In this document: positions 23,029 to 32,139 of the stretch, in pieces
Position numbering within the stretch: position 1 is the stretch's first letter
Layout: each line of letters opens with the position of its first letter
Source: Manihot esculenta
Lineage: Eukaryota > Streptophyta > Magnoliopsida > Malpighiales > Euphorbiaceae
Length of the DNA stretch: 64,000 bases
Assembly (NCBI RefSeq): GCF_001659605.2
Contig: NC_035167.2
Span: forward strand, 5,126,513-5,190,512
Reading direction: 5' to 3'
Translations under genes and position numbers: made by a program
Notes under the pieces: model-generated
Told to the model about the DNA's origin: nothing
The model's input: the letters and a program-made list of their open reading frames with translations, nothing else
The model's database searches: none

Positions 23029-23082
23029 AGTGAGTACTGTTGACTATTAACTCTTCAGTGAGTACTGTTGACTATTAAGTTT
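23029..23082 (+). repeat. Two tandem copies of the 26-bp repeat at the right end
   Basis: Copies at 23029-23050 (22 bp) and 23057-23082 (26 bp), separated by CTCTTC. The second abuts the CNL-B coding sequence. The doubling of the end motif suggests slippage or a templated repair step. Confidence 0.88.
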
Positions 23083-25145
23083 CCAACATCCTTTGAGGAA
23101 ATATGCCCTTTTGCCACTACGAACAGTGACAACGTCTGAAGTGAACTCAACTGCCCAAGCCCACGTGGCATATGAGTCAAAGAGAAACAACCTTGACAAT
23201 ACAAATGCCTAAGATTCACAAGCTTTTTAATATCTTTAGGCAATTCTTTGAGGTTGTAACAAGAAGAGACATTTAATACTTGTAAATTCAGCAAATCCGT
23301 AATAGAATTTGGAAGTGCTATAAGACTCTCTATATTAGAAACATTAAGATATCTTAAATATTTTAGCATTTTTATAGAGCTATCCATCATATTTATTCCA
23401 CATGAATACATCCTAAATACACGCAAAAATTTTAAATTATGCAAAAATTTTAAATTTTTATGAATAAATAGCCAATCATGATCATGTTTCCTAAGCAGAC
23501 CATGATCATGTTTCCTATTCAGAAATAACGATCGTATTCTTTTTGCGTTATTAAGAATTTCTTGTGGTGCAACATCAAAATTCAACGCTACATGATGGGT
23601 TTTCTCATCAATATTTGGTGCATCAGAATTTATCAGCTGAATTCTCTTTCCACCCACTGTGGTTGCGAGATCGTGCATTAAATCATGCATTTTACAGCTT
23701 TCAACATTTCCACATCTATCTCTTTCCACCTCTTGAAAAAATGACCTCCACCACAGTTTCATAAAATATTCAAGCCCAATATCTTCAAGACAATCACTCG
23801 TACTTGGTGACTCAATAAACCCTTGTGCAATCCAAAGATGGATTAATATTTTCACATTAATCACAGAATCTTTTAGATATATTGCGCAATATGCAAAACA
23901 ATGCTTCAAATGTGATGGGAGATGATCATAACTTAGCTTCAGTGTTGGCATAATATCATTACCATCTTGACTTATTCTTGAGAGTTCTTTTGTTAAAAAG
24001 GGCAGCCACTCAGTTTGTGGATTTTTCGCATACAAGAGACTTGCAATAGTTTTTATTGCAAGAGGAACTCCACGACATTTCTTCAAAATCTCCTTTCCCA
24101 TCTCTCTTACATTTGCATGTTTTGGCTCCTGCCCCTCAAGTGCTACATGCAAAAACAAAGACCAAGACTCATCCGGAGACAACCCTTCCAAAACATGTGG
24201 TGCCATTGTGCTAGACATATCTGCCACCTTTTTAGAGCGAGTGGTTATTAATATCTTACTTCCACTAGAGCCACCCACTAATAATCTCTTTAAATTCTCC
24301 CATTTTTCTCTATTCTCATTCCACACATCATCTAGAACAAGCAGATATTTCTTCCCACTAATAATTTTTTCCAGTCTAGACTTCAATGCTTCTAACCCAA
24401 GATCTTCCGATCTATTCCCTGTTGCAGACTCTAGAATCTTTCCAACAGTCATTTTCACATCAAAAGGTTCTGAAACACACACCCATATTCTTGGCTCAAA
24501 TGAATTCTTAATCAATTCATCATTGAATATGATTTGAGCAAGAGTGGTCTTCCCTAATCCTCCAATTCCAACAATTGAGAGGACTGAAACACACTCTTCA
24601 CCATTGGAAGACAATACAAGTTCTGTAATTGCCTTTTTGTCACCCTCTCTCCCAATAATCACTTCAGGTAAAGAGGACGTAGTTTGATCCCTCCATACAA
24701 TACTCTCCTGATCAGTACGAACCTCTAAATTAAATTTTCTGTCAGCTTCAATATCAGCTAGCCTCTCCCTAATCGCCTTAACTTTATGACCCATTTTAAA
24801 ACCATAAACAAGTTGATTTGAAGACGAAAAGAAGAGACTTACCTCCTTTGTCATTCTATTTCCAGTCATCACTCGGCGCCTTAGAGCTTCTGTGGCGAAG
24901 TCATCTACCAAGTCATCAGCATCATAAACAACTTCTTCTAGCCTCTCAAGCCAGCCTTTCACTTGACGGTTAAGTTTCTGCTGCTCCTCAGCATCCAGAA
25001 GAACGTTGCGAATACTAGAAACTGTGGCCTCAAGTTTCTTAAGCTCACCTTTGACGCCCCACCACAATCCGATCTCATGAAGGGCTCGAGAACCCAGCTT
25101 GGTAATGATATCTCTGACAACGTTAGAGAGAACTCCGTCGGCCAT
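23055..25145 (-). CDS. CNL-B, 5' half: truncated CC-NB protein with a few LRRs
   Basis: Open from ATG 25145 (MADGVLSNVV) to a TGA at 23055, about 696 residues. It has the CC domain, the P-loop GIGGLGKTT, kinase-2 LLVLDDVW, GLPL as RGVPLA, RNBS-D CFAYCAIYLKD and the MHD motif KMHDLMHDL, followed by the first LRRs up to VVAKGHISSKDVG. From 23082 the frame runs into the 26-bp repeat and stops (last residues NLIVNSTH). The remaining LRRs lie at 13536-14484. Compared with CNL-C it has changes in RNBS-D (Leu for Pro, Ser for Tyr). A truncated CC-NB product could still be made, so I keep it as coding. An in-frame upstream ATG at 25253 adds 36 residues. Confidence 0.85.
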   Translation of the reverse strand: MADGVLSNVVRDIITKLGSRALHEIGLWWGVKGELKKLEATVSSIRNVLLDAEEQQKLNRQVKGWLERLEEVVYDADDLVDDFATEALRRRVMTGNRMTKEVSLFFSSSNQLVYGFKMGHKVKAIRERLADIEADRKFNLEVRTDQESIVWRDQTTSSLPEVIIGREGDKKAITELVLSSNGEECVSVLSIVGIGGLGKTTLAQIIFNDELIKNSFEPRIWVCVSEPFDVKMTVGKILESATGNRSEDLGLEALKSRLEKIISGKKYLLVLDDVWNENREKWENLKRLLVGGSSGSKILITTRSKKVADMSSTMAPHVLEGLSPDESWSLFLHVALEGQEPKHANVREMGKEILKKCRGVPLAIKTIASLLYAKNPQTEWLPFLTKELSRISQDGNDIMPTLKLSYDHLPSHLKHCFAYCAIYLKDSVINVKILIHLWIAQGFIESPSTSDCLEDIGLEYFMKLWWRSFFQEVERDRCGNVESCKMHDLMHDLATTVGGKRIQLINSDAPNIDEKTHHVALNFDVAPQEILNNAKRIRSLFLNRKHDHGLLRKHDHDWLFIHKNLKFLHNLKFLRVFRMYSCGINMMDSSIKMLKYLRYLNVSNIESLIALPNSITDLLNLQVLNVSSCYNLKELPKDIKKLVNLRHLYCQGCFSLTHMPRGLGQLSSLQTLSLFVVAKGHISSKDVGNLIVNSTH

Positions 25146-26702
25146 TTTGGGTGTTTTGGTTTGGTTGTAAAAGGATGAAATGTTGCTGTGAAGAAGAAGA
25201 TACCGACAACAAATGACTAATTTAAAGAAAAAAAGAAGCGGAGGAAAAAGCATCTTCTAAATGATTATGTTCGGTCGGTCAGCTTTTTGGAGGGCCCCGG
25301 TTTGCTTTAATTTAAAAAGTAAAATATATTAACAAATTTATATATAGAATGAAAGTAAGTTATTTTTTTAAAAGTAATTTTATTTATTTATTAAAAAATA
25401 TTTTTAATTAATTAAATTTTATGAGCGACTCAAACGTTAAAAAATATATAATATATTTTTAATATTGCTGAGTTTAGATTAATATCGTAGTTAAAATAAA
25501 AATTATGCTGTGATTGATATAGAAGTTTTCTGGGTCAAGTGTCAACTCTCAGTCCTTAAACTCTGCAGCATCTGTTTCTACTTAGTTTTCTAGATGTGCT
25601 ATAATTAATCTAGCTTTCTATGACGTGTTTGGTTCCGTGTTTTCCTTCCATTATGTTTCATTGCAAACTTCTTGGTGGGTATTCTAGTCAAAATTATCCT
25701 TGCTTCTCCTTCTCCATGCATGATTTACTTCTCCATGCATGATTTAATTATATGTAATTATATCAAGTAATATTTTTAAGTTTATAATAAATTTTTTATT
25801 TTAAAATTAAAAATAGTATATATTAGCTCCATGCATGATTTAATTATATGTAATTATATCAAGTAATATTTTTAAGTTTATAATAAATTTTTTATTTTAA
25901 AATTAAAAATAGTATATATTAGTTAGATTTATGATTCTCCTTTATTATTATTATTTTTTATTTTATAATAATAAATTACATATTTAATTAATAATTTTTT
26001 ATATTATTTTGAATCATAGAAAATAAAATATTATGATAGATTATCAATTAATAATTTAAAATTTAAAATTTAAAATCTAAAAATAAAAATATATATTAAT
26101 AAGTTTATATTATTCTATATAACCGTAATATAAAATATTTTAATACTCCCACAGTGTGCAGCTAAACCGCTGGTTAAAAAGTATTTTTGAATCCTTCCTC
26201 TGTCTTAATCTCAGTCTTCTGGCAACGACAAAGCAGCAGCTTCCTACCAATTCCTTCAAACCCAAATCCTTCAAATGCGGGTCTTATTAATTCAGCTCTT
26301 TAGCCTCTGTTTTTGCAGTGTCGTCATCTGGGTTTCTACCGCCTCCAAATCCAGCTTTTCTACCTTCTGGGTCTGCCGGTATTTTGCTTGAATCGGCTTT
26401 TTGCTTCCGAGGTATTGGTGGCAGCTTCGTCATAGTAGCTAGTGGTTCCGCTTTTTATTTTATTTTATTTTGGATATCTTTTTGTAGACCATATTGTGAT
26501 CTTATGTGAGAATGTTAAATAATTTACCAGTAGCTATCCAAATTTTAAGCAGGGGACTGTGACTTGCTGTAAATTACCTAGCCTTCAGCATATTTTTCAA
26601 AAAAAAAAAAAAATCTTTAGCTTCTACATTTGCAAATTCCTTGCTTTTCCATCTTTTTGCTTGCAAAGATCACACCTTTGTTAGAACTAATTCAAAGAAA
26701 AA
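25146..26702. other. Divergent spacer between CNL-B and reductase B
   Basis: Holds both putative promoters, since the two genes point away from each other. The left 330 bp align with the other CNL 5' flanks. The rest is AT-rich with one perfect tandem duplication (25731-25922). A short open frame at 26318-26509 has no recognisable domain. Confidence 0.55.
25731..25922. repeat. Perfect 96-bp tandem duplication
   Basis: Copies at 25731-25826 and 25827-25922, each beginning CTCCATGCATGATTTAATTA and ending ATATTAG, identical as read. A shorter third piece (CTCCATGCATGATTTA) lies just upstream at 25712. Confidence 0.92.
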
Positions 26703-28224
26703 ATGAGTGGAGAAGGAAAGGTGGTCTGTGTCACAGGAGGGTCTGGTTACCTAGCATCCTGGCTAATCAAATTCTTGCTTCAAAGAGCCTACACTGTCAA
26801 AGCCACTGTTCGTAACCCAAGTAAATCCCTCCCTATCTGTCTCTTTGTTGCCTACAAGCTCAGTTGGGTCATTGATGAACCTTAATTTTTTTGAATGAGC
26901 TTCAGCTTTTTATTTCTGGGTTCTGGGTTTGTTTTTATACCGACTTTTGTTGTGACTGGGGATCTAATCTTTATGTTTTACTTATTGTTTTGACTTCATT
27001 TTATTCAATTTCATGGGGTATTTACTAGCTTATAGCATTTTTTGATGTGGTGTTGTTGATTACTGATAATTTTATATCCTGCAATTTGCTTGTTAAGAAT
27101 GAATTGAATCAGCCCTCACTTCGATTGAGTAGCTAAATGACTTAACTTTTTTCGTCTATCATTATTTTGAACACAAACCAAGGACGAGGGAAAGAAAGCA
27201 AGGTTGATAATGTACTAGCATTTGAGTAAAATTTTACTAAACTGATGTGAAATCTTAAATTAGTTTTCTTGATTTAGTGTTTCTTTAACTTCCACTGTTC
27301 TCATTGGACTCATGCTTTCAGCTCTTTGAATCTGTATTCTGTACCCAGATGATCTGAAGAAAACTGCATACTTGCTTGCACTTGAGGGAGCAAAGGAAAG
27401 GCTTCAATTGCTCAAAGCTGATTTATTAGAAGGAGGATCTTTTGATGCTGCAGTTGATGGGTGTGAAGCTGTTTTCCACACAGCTTCCCCTGTATCTCTT
27501 CAAGCCAATGCGGATCCTCAGGTCCATCATCTTTGACAACCTTTTCACTGCCTTTATATGTCGATAGAGTTCCTCTGTTTAGCACCTAAACTGCAATTTC
27601 TGATTGTTCTGTTGTCATTTGGCATTACATTTTCTCGTATGTCTCTATAATAGCTCGTGCACTATCTGTGTCATTTGATTATGTTGACATAACTACTGCT
27701 TGATAGGTTTAGTGTCATATAAGATGTAACTGTTCGTTGTTGGCTATTTCGATGGTTCAGGTAGAACTAGTTGATCCTGCAGTGAAGGGAACACTTAATG
27801 TTCTTAGATCTTATGCAAAAGTTCCTTCTATCAAGAAAGTGATTATAACATCTTCATTTGCTTCTCTTCCATATAATGGAAAAAATTCTGGCCCCTGATG
27901 TAGTTGTTGATGAGACTTGGTTTTCTGATCCAGCTGTTTGTGCGGAACGGAAGGTTTGTCTTCTATTATAATGCTACTCATTATCTTATGACCCTGAAAT
28001 TAGTTGCTTAACCCTCCGTTTGGAATCAAGAATTTGGCAAGAACAATTTAATTGATTTCTTTTCTAACAATTCTTTGGTTTAGAATGAGTAAATTCAATT
28101 TTTTTAACTTGAAAAATTGTCATTTTAAAAGAAGTATAATTCTTGCGTGATTTTGCAAGAATTCTTTGAAATTCTCTTCTTGCAAAATGAACCATGCCAA
28201 GCAAGGGATAAAAGGAGATGAAAA

Positions 28225-29773
28225 TGTAGAATAATAATATTTGTTGTTGTATTTCATAATAAAAATTACAATCTATTTATATATAAAAGATAATATCTAA
28301 ACAGGAAAGGAAATCAAGTCTATGATTGTAGAATCCTAAGATTAAGCAACTAACCCATCTATCAATATTTAATTGCTATATTAATATATTTACTTCCTAT
28401 AATCTATAACACTCCCCCTCAAGTTAGAATGTAAATGTTAATCATGTCCAACTTGTTACATATATAATCAACTCGTCCCATACAACTTAGTAGACATCGA
28501 ATTTGTGAACCCAACTTTTTCCAATAGTCGACGTACCTATAAAACTTCACAAACAGTTTTTGCCATTACTCGACATTCAGGTTCAGCACTAGAATGGGAG
28601 ATTACATTTTCTCAGCTTGGTAAAACACTTTACACACATCATAAATACGAGAAATATTCCCTTTGCCAGAATATAGAAATTCCAAATATTCCATTAATTA
28701 TTTAACAAATTCAGAGTGATTAATAAGACTAATCACTCAACTGTGAATAGAATTTTGAATCTGTGAATAGTATTCGTGAACAATATCCGATGAACAGTAC
28801 TCGTGAACAGTACCGATAAATAATTCCCGTGAACAGTGCCCGATGAACAGAGTCCTAAATCTCCAAATGTTACCCTTTATGAGTAACTCGATGAATAATT
28901 CCCGTGAACAGTACCGATGAATAGAGCCCTAAGTCTCCGAATGTTACCCTTTATGGATAACCCAAATGAACAGAGTCCTAAATCTCTAAATATTACCCTT
29001 TATGAGTAACCCAAATGAACAAAACCCTAAATCTCTAAATGTTACCCTTTATGAATAACCCAAATGAATATAGCTCTAAGTCTCCAAACGTTACTCTGTA
29101 TGAGTAACCCAAGTGAACAGAACCCTAAATCTCTAAACGTTACCCTTTATGAGTAATTCAAATGAATAGAGCCCTAAGTCTCCAAATGTTACCCTTATGA
29201 GTAACCTAAATAAACAGAACCCTAAGTTTCTAAACGTTACCCTTTATGAGTAACCCAAATGAACAGAGCCCTAAGTTTCCAAATGTTACCCTCTTATGGT
29301 TAACCCAAATAAACAGAGTCCTAAGTCTCTAAAAGTTACTCTTTATGGTAACCCAAATGAATAGTATCAAAAAGACACCTCCACCCAACACCCAAACGGT
29401 AAACGAACCACAAATCTGACAAGAGAGCTGCAAGACGACTTTGGCATCCTCTTTAGGTGAACGGTGAGAGACAAATATTATCCTAAATGGATAACACAAA
29501 AAAACAGGAGTCCTGAATCTCTAAAAATTTAAAACTTGACGAGAGAGAAAAAATATAATTCTCTACAAACATGGCTCTGATACCATGTAGAAACATAATA
29601 TTTATTGTTGTATTTCATAATAAAAATTACAACCTATTTATATATAAAAGATGGTATCTAAACAGGAAGGAAAATCAAGTATATGATTATAGAACCCCTA
29701 AGATTAAGCAACTAACCCATCTATCAATATTTACTTGCTATATTAATATATTTACTTCCTATAATCTATAACA
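28225..29773 (-). mobile_element. TRIM-like LTR element in intron 3 of reductase B
   Basis: Two ~187-bp direct repeats (28225-28411 and 29586-29773), each TG...ATAACA, flanked by a 5-bp TSD GAAAA (28220-28224 and 29774-29778). On the minus strand a primer-binding site TGGTATCAGAGCC (29585-29573), complementary to initiator tRNA-Met, abuts the right LTR. A purine-rich AACTTGAGGGGGAG tract precedes the left one. The 1549-bp element has no coding capacity; its interior is mostly a tandem repeat. This is the structure of a terminal-repeat retrotransposon in miniature. Confidence 0.92.
28850..29360. repeat. ~49-bp tandem repeat inside the TRIM element
   Basis: About ten to eleven imperfect units of the type GAACAGAGCCCTAAGTCTCC followed by AAATGTTACCCTTTATGAGT and AACCCAAAT. 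Units differ by scattered substitutions (Gly-to-Ala style A/G changes and T/C changes) and a few single-base indels. Confidence 0.88.
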
Positions 29774-30358
29774 GAAAAAAAGGATAAATGACCATCATGG
29801 TTTGTCCTTGAGCACATCAATCTTGATTACTTCTAATTTAGCCATCCCCATTGGATGCTTGTGATGATACAATGAAATTTATCAACTTGATTTTATATCT
29901 TAAACTGTTTTGTTTATGAGATAATTTGGTCTTTTGTTTCTCCAGCTTTGGTATCAACTTGGGAAAACGTTAGCTCAGCAGGCTGCTTGGGAGTTTGCAA
30001 AAAACAACAGGATGAATTTGGTTACAATACATCCGGTGTTTGTCCTTGGTCCTCTTTTGCAGCCAACTATTAATAACTCTATCGAGATACTTTCCAACCT
30101 CATAAATGGTGTGCTCCAGCGACATGTCCATTTGATTACCAAATATCTTGAAACTTTAGCTCTAATTTGGTCACACAATATTACATATTTATTAGGGAAC
30201 TGTAATATCCGGCGTCAGAATTTCAATTTTCCGATAGAATCTCCGTTGGAATTCGAAATCTCGAAACTAGAATTTTTAAAAGGGTAAAATAGGATTTCTA
30301 TAAAAGGAATTTGAAGCAATTTTTAAAATGTGTAAAAAAAATTAGTTTTTAAGTCACC

Positions 30359-30468
30359 AAGATTCGGCCACTGAACCTTCAAGATTCGGCCACCGAACCT
30401 TCAAGATTCGGCCACCGAACCTTCAAGATTCGGCCACCGAACCTTCAAGATTCGGCCATTGAACCTTC
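30359..30468. repeat. Five 22-bp tandem repeats in the LTR promoter
   Basis: Units at 30359, 30381, 30403, 30425 and 30447, each AAGATTCGGCCACCGAACCT plus TC with minor changes; a half unit TTCGGCCGCCGAA follows. They lie about 40-150 bp upstream of the TATA box at 30504. Confidence 0.92.
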
Positions 30469-30503
30469 GAGTTCGGCCGCCGAAGGTGGTATCTCCAGCC
30501 ACC

Positions 30504-30510
30504 TATAAAA
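30504..30510 (+). promoter_or_regulatory. TATA box of the LTR promoter
   Basis: TATAAAA within CCACCTATAAAAGG, downstream of the 22-bp repeats and matching the layout of the sister LTR near 10154. Confidence 0.5.
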
Positions 30511-30750
30511 GGGGTTTTGCCCGAAATGGAGAAACCTTTTTCTCCATGGTAAGCCTCCTACTCTTTTTCTTCTCAAATTCTTCCTTTTCACAGTTTTCTT
30601 ATGAGTTTTTTTACTTTAATTTTGAAGAATTGAGTTGGAATTTCAAGTTTTAGTGGTGGGATCTTTGGAGCTCATCCCTTCATCTCCTAAATTTTCTCTT
30701 GCTTGCTGTGGACTTTGTGTTCTTCAAGAGGTAAGCCATCCTCGCCTCTC

Positions 30751-30755
<5 letters not shown>

Positions 30756-30795
<40 letters not shown>
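30756..30795. repeat. 40-base T homopolymer
   Basis: An uninterrupted run of T inside the LTR leader. Its length is likely to vary between individuals and is a likely sequencing-error site. Confidence 0.9.
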
Positions 30796-30798
<3 letters not shown>

Positions 30799-32139
30799 TA
30801 TTAAAGGATCCTTAGGTTGTTTCAAAGGTTTGACTATGCATGCAAGATCTCTTAGACTTTTTGAGTTTTAAGTTTGGATGTTGCGCCTCAATCCATGATC
30901 TATGTGTGCATGTTGAAGTTTGGGCTAGCTTTAAGTGCTTCTAGTATGTTGGGTTGTTTATGGTTGCTTTTTAACTTTTGCATGTATGTTTGGAAGCATT
31001 GGGAAGCTTTTTCATGGCTGTGAGTTTAAGGCAAAGTCGGGTTTTGCCTTGCTGGAGAACCCAGGTTCGGCCGCTGAACCTGCCTGTGGAAGCAGCCTTT
31101 TGGCCGCCTAACCTGCCCCTAAAGGTTTGACCTTTGAATCTGTGAGTGGACTTTAAGCCGTCGAACCTGTCACTGAAAGTGCCATGTCCAGCCTTTTTCG
31201 GCTTGTTTTCTACGTGTGTTCTTTTATGTTCTTAAGGGTTCCTTGGGGTAGTTTTAAGTGTTGTAAAAGTTATATTTGGTTTTTCATTTAGGTCCATCTG
31301 TGTAGGATCGAACTTGAGAGATCATAAAAGCTTGCAGTAAGATAACTATTTCAGAATTAGGTGTGCGTTAGCTAGAGGTGAGTAGAACTAAACTGAATTA
31401 TTATTTTAAAGAAACCAAATATTTTAAGCATGCTCATATATCACGAATATCATGTATTTATATGATTAGAATGCTTTGCATTAGAATTCACGAATATGAT
31501 GCATTGTATAATTTATTATTGTTGTTGATAAATGTTGGATGACCTACTAGCTCTCGAGTATGTTACGACGGATATGAAAAGACTAGAGCTTGCCTATTCT
31601 ACGCTCTTGGCACTGTATAAGAGAAAGACCAGGGTTGCCCATTCTACGCTCTTGGCACTATGGATGTATTATCTTATGTTTAAGAGGAAGTTCTGAAGAG
31701 CACTCGTTGTGAGCCAGTCACTATTGGAATCTATAGAGGATCACTGGTGACAAGTCCATCTTGATATAAATTGTTTGTATTGTGACGCATTTATATGATC
31801 ATATGTCTTATTAAACTGCTCTTTATGTTTTTGCTCACTAGACTTTTGTAGTTTATCCTTTTTCCTTAACTCCAGATTTGCAAGATCAGAGTTAGCTCAG
31901 GAGGTGGGCCGAGTTATTGGTATAGGCCAATGTAATAGCATAGCAATGGACATGTATTAATTTGCAGATTTAAATTGTGTTTTGCCTGAGTTTTCTTTAT
32001 AATCCTTACTTTATAATTTTTTTATGTAAAAATTTTTAAGTATAAGTTATGTTTGAACTAAGCTTGAGGCATGTAATGTTGATCATACTGAAGCATTTGA
32101 TGAGGATTCTAGTATGAATTTATGTTTACAGTTATGATA

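Larger units (their letters stand above)
14485..23082. mobile_element. 8.6-kb mosaic insertion splitting CNL-B, bounded by 26-bp inverted repeats
   Basis: The left end (14485-14510) and right end (23057-23082) are perfect 26-bp inverted repeats; the right arm starts AGTGAGTACTGTTGAC. Further copies of the motif lie inside at 15593-15618 and 23029-23050. Contents in order: gypsy integrase fragment, 229-bp perfect duplicate of the chimera's 5' flank, decayed HECT exon, kinase 3' fragment, MULE transposase pseudogene, palindrome array and the UPL5-MEKK chimeric gene. No TSD is visible (left flank GAAGG, right flank CCAAC). It could be a TIR element that captured genes, or a repair patch with templated filler; the sequence does not decide. 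Confidence 0.6.

Noticed and set aside
28850..29360. Regularly spaced repeats that recall a CRISPR array.
   Set aside because: The whole unit repeats, there are no unique spacers, the DNA is from a plant nucleus, and the array lies between TRIM LTRs.
30359..30468. 22-bp repeats considered as a CRISPR-like or operator array.
   Set aside because: They are directly abutting tandem repeats without spacers, inside an LTR.
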